Assembly (NCBI GenBank): GCA_035308025.1
Contig: DATGHL010000042.1
Span: forward strand, 1-64,000
DNA length: 64,000 nucleotides
Source: Candidatus Binataceae bacterium
GTDB lineage: Bacteria > Desulfobacterota > Binatia > Binatales > Binataceae
Reading direction: 5' to 3'
Numbering within the stretch: the first letter of the stretch is position 1; each line of letters begins with the position of its first letter. Under the pieces are notes generated by a model. The model did not search any database. It was not told where the DNA came from and saw only the letters and a program-made list of their open reading frames with translations. A program made the translations under genes and the position numbers. Positions 50,440-57,919 of this stretch are shown here, in pieces.

Positions 50440-51186
50440 GTGGCGGTCAAATCTAATCTGTTCGAGGCGGTGTTAAATTACGCCGGCAATGATGGCGGGT
50501 TCTGTCGCCGGACTTTGCCGATCTACGACGCCCGCGCCGTCGCGCAGTTGGCGCTCGATCGCGAAGGCTTCGTGTTGGAGCACCGCGCGACCGCCGTCCG
50601 CAACTTCTACGATCCTGACGAGGTTCGCGCAGTCTACTACCCCGGGGTCGAGCAATTGCTCCGAGAGGTTATGGGGGCCGCGATGGCCTGCGCCTTCGAA
50701 CACGACGTGCGCCGCGCCGAGCCTGCGGCGGCGAGCGGTCAGGCCGCGCGCGAACCGGTGCGCGTCGTCCATGATGACTACACCGAAAAGTCGGCGCCGG
50801 AGCGCGTTCGCCTGTACCTGCCCGACAAAGTTGATGGCCTGCTCAAGCGCCGCTTCGCGGTGGTCAATGTCTGGCGGCCGCTCCGCGGTCCGGTGCGGGA
50901 TACGCCGCTCGCAGTCTGCGATGCGCAGACCCTCGCGCCGCAGGATCTCGTGCCGACGTCAGAGGGCGTCAAGCACGAAGTCTATCTGTTCAAATTCCGC
51001 CCGGCCCATCGATGGTTCTACTTCCCCGAGATGCAACCCGACGAAGCGATCCTGCTCAAGTGCTTCGATTCAATCAGAGACGGCCGCGCGCGCTTTACCG
51101 CGCATACCGCCATCGATCTACCACTAACTCAGCCGCCACCGCCACCGCGCGAAAGTATCGAGGTGCGCGCGCTGGTTTTCTTCTGA
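50440..51186 (+). CDS. CmcJ/NvfI-family oxidoreductase-like protein
   Basis: A 248-residue protein related to the CmcJ (cephamycin methoxylation) and fungal NvfI/gibberellin-desaturase-like family. The signature is visible: VRVVHDDYTEKSAPERVRLY, VNVWRPLRGPVRDTPLAVCD, HRWFYFPEMQPDEAILLKCF and RARFTAHTAIDLPL. The conserved HDDYT and HTA histidines are candidate iron ligands of a 2-oxoglutarate-type oxygenase fold; catalysis is inferred from the family. GTG 50440 is chosen without a clear Shine-Dalgarno. Convergent with the LLM gene. Confidence 0.8.
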   Translation: MAVKSNLFEAVLNYAGNDGGFCRRTLPIYDARAVAQLALDREGFVLEHRATAVRNFYDPDEVRAVYYPGVEQLLREVMGAAMACAFEHDVRRAEPAAASGQAAREPVRVVHDDYTEKSAPERVRLYLPDKVDGLLKRRFAVVNVWRPLRGPVRDTPLAVCDAQTLAPQDLVPTSEGVKHEVYLFKFRPAHRWFYFPEMQPDEAILLKCFDSIRDGRARFTAHTAIDLPLTQPPPPPRESIEVRALVFF

Positions 51187-51203
51187 TTCCTACAGCTCCG
51201 TTC

Positions 51204-52085
51204 CTACAGTTTCATCGACGGCTCGACGAACTCCTTGGCCATGCGTTCGAGGCGTTTCGTCAATTCCGCGACGGTGGGCGGAATATCGAAGACCACGTGC
51301 ACCACTTCGTCAGCGCCCGCGTCGCGGTAGCGCTTCATGTCGTCGGTGGTCACCGGCTTGTTGTAGGGCGAGACCGAGAGATAGACGTCGGAGCGCTTGC
51401 GACCGCCAGCCTTGAGAAGCTCCTCAATCTGGCGGATTTTCACCGCGGCTTCGTCCGGCATCAGGCGAAAGCCGATCCAGCCGTCGCCGTATTCGCCGAC
51501 GCGGCGCAGCGCCGGACCGCTCTCCCCGCCGAACCAGACCGGAATACTGCGGCCGTTGTGCGGCTTCGGAAAGCTGCGCACTTCCGGGAAGCTGACGAAC
51601 TCACCGCGATGCGTGCTTTTGGGCTCGCTCCACAGCTTGCGCATCACGTCGATATATTCGCGGGTCCGCTGTGCGCGCCGCTCGAACGACAGTCCCAGCG
51701 CCTGAAATTCCTCCGCCAGCCAGCCGATGCCAGTGCCGAGAATAAAGCGGCCGCCACTCAACTGGTCGAGCGTGGCCGCGGTCTTCGCGAGAATCAGCGG
51801 ATTATGCTCGGGTACCAGGCAGATGCCGGTGGCGATCTTGATCCGGCTGGTGCAGGCCGCGGCAAAGGCCAGCGTGGTAAACGGGTCGGCGAACGGCACA
51901 TCGGTCGGCATCGGAAACTCGCCGGCCGAGTAGGGGTACTTCGAGCTGAACTTATCGATCAGCACGACGTGCTCGGGCGCCCAGATACTCGAATAGCCGA
52001 GCCGCTCGGCGGCCATCGCGACCGGCCTGATCCATTCAGGCGTGGTCAGCGGTCCGATCCCCAGTGCGAAATAGCCAATGTCCAT
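51204..52085 (-). CDS. LLM-class oxidoreductase, TIGR03619-like (paralog 2)
   Basis: A 293-residue luciferase-like TIM-barrel protein: YFALGIGPLTTP, SSIWAPEHVVLIDKFSSKYP, ATGICLVPEHNPLILAKTAA, LGTGIGWLAEEFQALGLSFE and FGGESGPALRRVGEYGDGWI. It lies 70 bp downstream of a close paralog (52156-53040) with the same motif order, which points to tandem duplication. Use of F420 as cofactor is a subfamily inference. ATG 52085 follows GAGGAGC; a TTG two codons earlier is the alternative. Confidence 0.88.
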   Translation of the reverse strand: MDIGYFALGIGPLTTPEWIRPVAMAAERLGYSSIWAPEHVVLIDKFSSKYPYSAGEFPMPTDVPFADPFTTLAFAAACTSRIKIATGICLVPEHNPLILAKTAATLDQLSGGRFILGTGIGWLAEEFQALGLSFERRAQRTREYIDVMRKLWSEPKSTHRGEFVSFPEVRSFPKPHNGRSIPVWFGGESGPALRRVGEYGDGWIGFRLMPDEAAVKIRQIEELLKAGGRKRSDVYLSVSPYNKPVTTDDMKRYRDAGADEVVHVVFDIPPTVAELTKRLERMAKEFVEPSMKL

Positions 52086-52155
52086 CGTCAATGCTCCTCA
52101 GAAATTGTCCTGGTCGGTGTCGTACTGGCGTCAGCCGCTGAAAGCTATGCGCCCA

Positions 52156-53040
52156 CTAAAGCCGCGCGGCGGGCTCAACCCAGTCGCGCGCGATCTGATC
52201 GAGATCTTTTTTGCTTTCCTCGGCGGCGCGCGGCGGCCGCAAATTCACCAGCACTACTTCATCGACGCCCGCGTCGCGATAGCGCTTGAGATCATCGGCG
52301 GTGATCTTCTTGGTGTAGGGCGAAACTGCCAACTCGACGTCGGAGCGCTTGCGTCCGTTGGCCTTGAGCAGCTCCTCGATGCGCCGGATTTTTGCCGCGG
52401 CCTCGTCCGGCGTGAGATTGAAGCCCACCCAGCCGGTGCCGTATTCGGCGACGCGGCGCAGCGCCGGACCGCTCTCTCCGCCGAAGAAAATCGGGACGTT
52501 GGCGCCGCTTGCCGGCTTGGGGTAACTGCGGACGTTGCTGAAGTTGACGAAATCGCCGCGATATTCGCTGATTTGCTCGCCCCACAATTTGCGCATCGCC
52601 GCGATACACTCGCGCGTGCGATCGGCGCGCCGCTCCCACGGAATTCCGATTGCCTGAAATTCCTCTTCGAGCCAGCCGATCCCGACGCCCAGCACCACCC
52701 GTCCACCGCTAAGGAAATCGAGCGTCGCAACGACTTTTCCCAGCACCAGCGGATTATGCTCCGGCACCAGGCAGATGCCGGTGGCGAGACGAATCGTCGA
52801 GGTCGCCGCGGCCATCATCGCGAGCGAGATAAAGGGATCGAAGATCGGCGCGTTGGTCTGCGCGGGCAGCGCGCCGTCGGGCGAGTAGGGATATTTTGAG
52901 GCATACTGCTCAAGCAAAACGACGTGTTCGGGAACCCATAGCGTCGCGATTCCAACCTTTTCCGCGTGCGCCGCAACTTCCTTGAGCAGGCCGCCACCCG
53001 CCATCTTTCCCGTTCCTATCGCAAATAATCCGATCTTCAT
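52156..53040 (-). CDS. LLM-class oxidoreductase, TIGR03619-like (paralog 3)
   Basis: A 294-residue luciferase-like protein: MKIGLFAIGTGKMAGGGLLK, LWVPEHVVLLEQYASKYPYS, ATGICLVPEHNPLVLGKVVA, LGVGIGWLEEEFQAIGIPWE and FGGESGPALRRVAEYGTGWV. It shares long identical blocks with 51204-52085 and somewhat fewer with 40640-41524. The first gene of the two-gene minus-strand unit. A Gly-rich loop near the N-terminus (GGG) is the main local difference from its paralogs. Confidence 0.9.
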   Translation of the reverse strand: MKIGLFAIGTGKMAGGGLLKEVAAHAEKVGIATLWVPEHVVLLEQYASKYPYSPDGALPAQTNAPIFDPFISLAMMAAATSTIRLATGICLVPEHNPLVLGKVVATLDFLSGGRVVLGVGIGWLEEEFQAIGIPWERRADRTRECIAAMRKLWGEQISEYRGDFVNFSNVRSYPKPASGANVPIFFGGESGPALRRVAEYGTGWVGFNLTPDEAAAKIRRIEELLKANGRKRSDVELAVSPYTKKITADDLKRYRDAGVDEVVLVNLRPPRAAEESKKDLDQIARDWVEPAARL

Positions 53041-53252
53041 TTTTAGCGCTCCAATTGAAACCCGCCTTGAGATTGATGCGAGCTTTACTACGACCCTTGC
53101 CGCGTCGGCAAGCAGGAGGGTCAGATGCGATTGCGCAGAATCACTCCGCGGGATGGGGCTCCAGATAGACTTGGCCTTCGAGGTAGGCGATCGCGAAGCG
53201 CCGCACGTAGTGGCCGATAAGCGTGACCGGAACGATCACTGGAACAATGCCG

Positions 53253-54567
53253 TTAGTATTCGAATGGTGTTCCGAAGTACGTCAGGATTGCCAGTGCGAC
53301 AAGGTAAACGCTGATCAGGGACTGTACGCCCGACACCACCCGAACCCATCCGGTAGCTTGCAGAGAATATTGGCGCCGCTGAATCCGCGTGGATCCAGGT
53401 GCCGACGTTAAACTCGCGCCAGCCGATACGCGTCGCGGAGAGCAAGCTGAAATAGAACGCCAGCAACAGGAAGCTGAAGTCTGAACTAGCTGATGGAAAC
53501 CCGTCGGTCAGTTGCTCGGTTCTTTGCTCCCTTCAGCCAGTTTGATGCTGTGCTCGTCCCAGACTGCCCAGATGCCCGCGTTCGGTCCGGGATCGATTTG
53601 AGCAAATATATAAACAATTGACAGCATCATCGCCAAGGCGGCGACTATCAAAATTGGACGTCCCGGCGAAATGCCGTACTGGCAAGTCCAATCAAAAAAC
53701 AAGGTATTGAAGGTTCGTTCGGACCAGCTATGGACGTAGGGTCCACCTGGTTGTTGTGGGTCTCTTCGGCTTAATTCCGAGCGTCTGATGGCGTATGTGA
53801 GCTGGTTCTCTTGAGTGCGCAAACCCAGATCTTTGAACTCGCCTCGCAGCTTAACCAGCCCGGCCGGTTGTTCGGTAAATTTGACGAGTTGCAGATTCCG
53901 GGCGGTATAAAGGCCAGGAACCGCCTTAGGCGGCGAATTTACGTCAAAGTCGAAGTCTGCATCGGCGACATTCGCAAATGACAGATCCGCGTTGTTCAGG
54001 TGTGCATTGTTCAGATGTGCGCCTTCCAGGTGCGCAGATGCCAGATTCGCACCAGTCAGGTCCGCGTTACGCAGGTCTGCGTCGTTTAGGTGCGCGGCCC
54101 ACAACTGTGCGCCGGTCAGGTCTGCGCTTCCCAGCTCCGCGCCGATCAAGTACGCATTGATCAAATAAGCATCGTTCAGGTGCGCGCCGACCAGCAGCGC
54201 GCCTTCCATGTGCGCGCCGGCTAGAACCGCGCCGGTTAGGTAGGCACCCTCCAAGTTCGCACCGTCCAAGTGCGCTCCCGTCAGAACGGCACCATCCATC
54301 GCCGCGCCACAAAGATTCGCTCTCCTAAGGTCGGTGAATAGTTTAATATCTAGGAAGCTGTCACCTTTCAACAACTCGGCGCGCTTCTTTAAAATGTCCG
54401 CCAGTTCGTCAGGTGAAAGTTTAGGACGGTTTTTGGTATTTGCCGTTGCAAACCGGCATCCCAACGCCCGGCGTGGCGACTTCTGGCGTCAGCGTCGCCG
54501 CCATTAGCGTAGCCTGAAAAATCAGCATAACCCCAATGACGAGTAGCTCGATGCGCGAGTTTGCCAT
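53253..54567 (-). pseudogene. frameshifted pentapeptide-repeat membrane protein gene
   Basis: ATG 54567 opens a signal-peptide-like reading (IELLVIGVMLIFQATLMAAT) that ends early. In another frame a long run of pentapeptide repeats (A(D/H/N)LxG type, about 54320-53970) is followed by a hydrophobic segment (PILIVAALAMMLSIVYIFAQ) and a stop at 53508-53510. Beyond it, in a third frame, the sequence continues coherently as EQLTDGFP, then LAFYFSLLSATRIGWREFNV and, after another shift, SGVQSLISVYLVALAILTYF to a TAA at 53253. So at least three indels separate the original parts. A further membrane-like piece ends at 53141. The central 318-codon part alone could still be translated. Confidence 0.7.
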
Positions 54568-54692
54568 GAGGTAGATTCATAGCCGGACGGGCGCGGTCGC
54601 GTCGAGCGGCGGCGCCGCTGATTCGCATCGCGACCCGCGGATCGGCGAGGATGGCCGTCAGGTCGTCCGAAGGCGGCGACTCCAGCGTGAGA

Positions 54693-55052
54693 TCATCGGA
54701 GCGCGTCGCGCATGGTGTCGCGATCGAATCCCGCGACGATTGCTTTGCCCGCGACCAAAATCGGCCGTTTGAGCAAGTTCGGTTCCTTGGCCATCAGCGC
54801 GATCGCCCCGTCGGGCGTGAGGCTCTTGCCTTTTAGGCCTAGGGTTTTGAAGACCGGACTCTTCGGGTTGATGAAGTCGCGCGGGTCGCGTCCGCGAAAC
54901 AATTCTTCGAGTTCGGCGCGGCTCAGCGGGATTTTGGCATAATCCCGCTCGTCAGCCTCGACCTTCATCTCATCGCGCAAGAAACTTCTTGCGTTGCGGC
55001 AAGTTGTTCAAGTGGATTTCCAGAGGAACCGGGTCTTTCTGACGGGACTCAT
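54693..55052 (-). CDS. Spx/ArsC-family thiol oxidoreductase with in-frame UGA: candidate selenoprotein
   Basis: ATG 55052, preceded by GGAG at 7 bp, opens a 119-residue reading interrupted only by one TGA (55010-55008). Through it the protein reads RFLWKST-U-TTCRNARSFL, and the normal family motif is CxxC as in Spx (SCTSCRKAKAWL) and ArsC-like proteins (TCTTCRKAL). The TGA thus replaces exactly the first redox Cys, giving U15-x-x-C18. The rest is a complete ArsC fold ending NLLKRPILVAGKAIVAGFDR. An 8-bp hairpin (54993-54976) starts 14 nt after the UGA. Codons in the hairpin (AGA, AGT, TTG) are atypical for this GC-rich genome, as if the RNA fold were selected. It is 22 bp downstream of a secreted-protein gene. 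A nonsense mutation is the alternative, with a decayed gene next door. Confidence 0.65.
54976..54993 (-). promoter_or_regulatory. SECIS-like hairpin after the UGA codon
   Basis: On the minus strand CGCAAGAAGTTTCTTGCG is a perfect inverted repeat: CGCAAG pairs with CTTGCG, with the apical loop AAGTTT (or AGTT with one more pair). A G lies near the tip 22 nt after the UGA. Bacterial SECIS elements recognised by SelB are stem-loops in the coding region with a G-containing apical loop at about this distance. The element is in-frame coding sequence for NARSFL. Confidence 0.55.
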
Positions 55053-55074
55053 TTGCCGCTCCGCCGCTCCAGCT

Positions 55075-55659
55075 TTATTCGATCCCGCTGTCGGGAGCTG
55101 GTGCGCTCTTTTGAACGGGCAGCGCGCGGCCAACCGGACCGGCGCCGCTATCGATTGGACTCGGCCCCGAAGCGCCCTGCGCCGGAGCAATCGCCGGGGA
55201 CGACGGCGCACTCGATCCGGAGCGCGCGAAACTGAGGCCGCTGCCGCTCGGATCGCCGCCCGTTGAGGCATCCGATTGCGCCGTCTGCGTGGGCCCGCTG
55301 AAATGGACTGGCTTTTTGCCGGTAACCATGTCGGGCGTCAGCACGTAGTCACCGCCCAGCGAACTCCGCCAGATGGTATCGGAGACCTGCTGGTTCCCGC
55401 CGGTCAACGCATAACCCGCGCCGCCGGCGATTCCGCCGAGGATACCGTAGACGAGCTTGGCCGGCACGTATAGGACATTGCCGGCGACCGTGCCCGCGCC
55501 AACGCCGACGCCCTTCCAGTTCACTCCGCCCTGATCGGGCTGAGCGACCTGAGGCGTGTTTGGTGCGGGCGCGCCCGCACTTTGTGCCATTGTCACCGGA
55601 GCGGATCCGGCCAGCAGAGCGATCGCCAACACAGAAATAACTTGGGATTTGAACCGCAT
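55075..55659 (-). CDS. secreted hypothetical protein with Gly-rich core
   Basis: A 194-residue protein with a signal peptide (about 1-25, VISVLAIALLAGSAPVTMA). The conserved-looking core NWKGVGVGAGTVAGNVLYVP and KLVYGILGGIAGGAGYALTG is Gly-rich and moderately hydrophobic, followed by WRSSLGGDYVLTPDMVTGKK and PVHFSGP, then a Ser/Pro/Ala low-complexity tail. I know of no function for this pattern; it resembles small exported proteins of uncultured delta-proteobacterial relatives. It is directly upstream of the candidate selenoprotein gene. Confidence 0.75.
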   Translation of the reverse strand: MRFKSQVISVLAIALLAGSAPVTMAQSAGAPAPNTPQVAQPDQGGVNWKGVGVGAGTVAGNVLYVPAKLVYGILGGIAGGAGYALTGGNQQVSDTIWRSSLGGDYVLTPDMVTGKKPVHFSGPTQTAQSDASTGGDPSGSGLSFARSGSSAPSSPAIAPAQGASGPSPIDSGAGPVGRALPVQKSAPAPDSGIE

Positions 55660-55708
55660 GATCTTCCTCCTCTTTCCCCGCCCCTCCCTTCAAGCCACCT
55701 GGCTTGAG

Positions 55709-56458
55709 CTACTCTATTTTCACCACCGCGTCGCGCGGGAGCAAGCCCATCAGATGGTTAAATGCACTATCCAGATAATTGCGATCTTTGGACTCAAGGG
55801 TCAGTTTCACCCGATATTCGGGGTCGCCGAGGCGTGGGTAGGAACCAAGCAGCAGCTCGGGATAAGCCCGCATGCAGGCGTTGAGATGCTCGGCGATAAC
55901 ACCCTCGCCGGCGCTGGTATAGATGACGCGAAGGAAATAGGGATCGGTCGCGAAACGATCGAGCAGCGCGGTGAGCTTACGCTGAAAAATCTGCGGAATC
56001 CCCGGCAGAATATAGACGTTTTCGACCTGTACCGTCGGGAAGCGCAGATCGTCGGTATCATTGAGAACGGCGCCCTCGGGGACTTCCGCCATCTTGAGCC
56101 CGGTCGCGAGGCGCTCGGTGAAATGCGCGCGAATCAGCCGCTCGAGTTCAGGATGCATGACGAGCTTGCGCCCAAACGCGATCGCCACCGCTTCCATCGT
56201 GATGTCGTCGTGGGTCGGGCCGACGCCGCCCGAAGAGATAACGAAATTGTGAGTGCGCGCGGCCTGTGCGATTTCTTCGGCAATCGTTTTTAGCTCATCC
56301 GGGACGACCGCAATGCGATCAAGCGTCACGCCAATCCGTCGCAGCTCCCGCGCGGCGAAGTAGGAATTGCTGTCCTGGACCTTGCCGGAGAGGATCTCGT
56401 TTCCCACGACAATTATCGCGCACGTCCGCTGCCGCATCACCGCCGCCGTTGGCTCCAT
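55709..56458 (-). CDS. CinA-like molybdopterin-binding-fold protein
   Basis: A 249-residue protein equal to the N-terminal MoCF (COG1058) domain of CinA, without the C-terminal nicotinamide-nucleotide deamidase domain. Key parts: CAIIVVGNEILSGKVQDSNS, SSGGVGPTHDDITMEAVAIA with the conserved GGxGPTxDD, FGRKLVMHPE and NVYILPGIPQIFQRKL. Stand-alone members act in NAD or FAD pyrophosphate salvage or have unknown roles. The start may be ATG 56458 or 56437. Confidence 0.88.
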   Translation of the reverse strand: MEPTAAVMRQRTCAIIVVGNEILSGKVQDSNSYFAARELRRIGVTLDRIAVVPDELKTIAEEIAQAARTHNFVISSGGVGPTHDDITMEAVAIAFGRKLVMHPELERLIRAHFTERLATGLKMAEVPEGAVLNDTDDLRFPTVQVENVYILPGIPQIFQRKLTALLDRFATDPYFLRVIYTSAGEGVIAEHLNACMRAYPELLLGSYPRLGDPEYRVKLTLESKDRNYLDSAFNHLMGLLPRDAVVKIE

Positions 56459-56526
56459 TATCGCTGCTCGCTCGAAGGTTCCTTAAATCCCTGATGCCCT
56501 GACGCGCGCGTCCCCGCCGACAGCGA

Positions 56527-57903
56527 TCATGCGCGCGGCGCGATTCCGGCGATTCGATACGCCGGATGGTCCGCCAAGAGCCGTCGATGCCCGGCGCCGA
56601 AGAGGCTTTCGCGCAGGGTCGTACCGTTGATGCCGGTGCGGAGACGCCCGCGGCGGCGCAATTCGGGTATCACGAGATCGGCGAAATCGGTGAAACTGCC
56701 CGGCTGCTCGATCGGGACGAGGTTGATGCCGTCAACGTCGGCGTTGTCGGCCCATTGTTCGAGTTCGTCCGCGACTGCGCTCGGATCGCCGACGATCAGA
56801 CGGATGAGGCTCGCCAGTTTCATCTTCTCCCGCGCGTCGGCCAGAGTGACGCGGCGGCCGAGCTTATCCGCAGAAAACCATCGCGCGGCAGCCTTGATGC
56901 CCTCGGAATCGAGCCCTTCGAGGAGCTCGTCGTCGCGATATTGCGCAAGGTCGATCCCCGTCCATCCGCCGAACAGCGCGAAGCCGCCGTCGGGACTGGC
57001 GTAGCTGCGCAGGCGATCTTCTTTGCGCCGCGCCTCTGCCGCGCTCTCGGCGACGATCACCGCGACGCCGGCCATCACCTTGACGTGGCGCGGGTCGCGG
57101 CCTTCGGCCGCGGCGGCCTCGCGAATCCGCGCGACGCGCGAACGCGCCGCCTCGAATGTCGGATAGGTGACGAAGATCACCTCCGCGTGGCGCGCGCCAA
57201 AGCGAATTCCGCGGCCCGATTGCCCGGCCTGCAGGATCAGCGGCGTGCGTTGCGGCGAGGGCTCACACATGTGGGGCCCCGCGACCTCGTAGTACTCGCC
57301 GCGATGGTTGATCGGATGGACTTTGGCCGGGTCCGTATGCATGTCGCGTGCGCCGTCGCGCACTACCGCGTCTTCTTCCCAACTCGCCTCCCAGAGCTTG
57401 TAGACCACCTCCATGTATTCTTCGGCGCGATCGTAACGCTCGTCGTGCGCGATCATCGGGCCGAGGCCATTACGCGCCGCGCTGCTGAGATACGAGGTCA
57501 CGACATTCCAGCCGACTCGCCCGCCCGTGAAATGATCGAGCGACGAGAAGAGCTTGGCGGTGTGAAACGGCGGATAGTAGGTGGTGCTGTAGGTCGAGAT
57601 GAAGCCCAGATGACGCGTCGCCTGCGCCATCGCCGGGAACAACAGGGTCGGATCGTTGCCGGGAAACTGCACGGCGTGGCGAATCCCGGCCTCCGCAGTG
57701 CCCCGATAGACATCGTACGCGCCGTGGACGTCGGCGAAGAAAATCGAGTCGAAGCCGCCCCGTTCGAGCCGCTGCGCCAGTTCAACCCAGTGCTCCGTAT
57801 GCGTATAGCCGGTCGAGGTATGGTCGCGCGGATTGCGATACTGGCCGAACGACTGTAGCGCCGCCGCGCACTGGTTGAAGGCGGTGAGATGAAGCAGTTT
57901 CAT
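56527..57903 (-). CDS. LLM-class flavin-dependent monooxygenase, DszA/NtaA-like
   Basis: A 458-residue group-C flavin monooxygenase, longer than the TIGR03619 type. Typical parts: HTEHWVELAQRLERGGFDSI followed by FFADVHGAYDVY, FISTYSTTYYPPFHTAKLF, FTGGRVGWNVVTSYLSSAAR, NHRGEYYEVAGPH and PLILQAGQSGRGIRFGARHA. Relatives (NtaA, SnaA, DszA, DmoA) use FMNH2 from a separate reductase to attack amines, sulfones or sulfides. The substrate and reductase are unknown. It lies 16 bp after rpoH on the same strand. Confidence 0.9.
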   Translation of the reverse strand: MKLLHLTAFNQCAAALQSFGQYRNPRDHTSTGYTHTEHWVELAQRLERGGFDSIFFADVHGAYDVYRGTAEAGIRHAVQFPGNDPTLLFPAMAQATRHLGFISTYSTTYYPPFHTAKLFSSLDHFTGGRVGWNVVTSYLSSAARNGLGPMIAHDERYDRAEEYMEVVYKLWEASWEEDAVVRDGARDMHTDPAKVHPINHRGEYYEVAGPHMCEPSPQRTPLILQAGQSGRGIRFGARHAEVIFVTYPTFEAARSRVARIREAAAAEGRDPRHVKVMAGVAVIVAESAAEARRKEDRLRSYASPDGGFALFGGWTGIDLAQYRDDELLEGLDSEGIKAAARWFSADKLGRRVTLADAREKMKLASLIRLIVGDPSAVADELEQWADNADVDGINLVPIEQPGSFTDFADLVIPELRRRGRLRTGINGTTLRESLFGAGHRRLLADHPAYRIAGIAPRA

Positions 57904-57919
57904 CAGGATTCGGCGTGCA

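Noticed and set aside
51012..52289. 425-codon plus-strand frame opposite the LLM gene
   Set aside because: No domain; explained by the codon bias of the LLM gene on the other strand.
56566..57858. 430-codon plus-strand frame opposite the DszA-like monooxygenase
   Set aside because: Arg/Ala-rich shadow without protein-like motifs.
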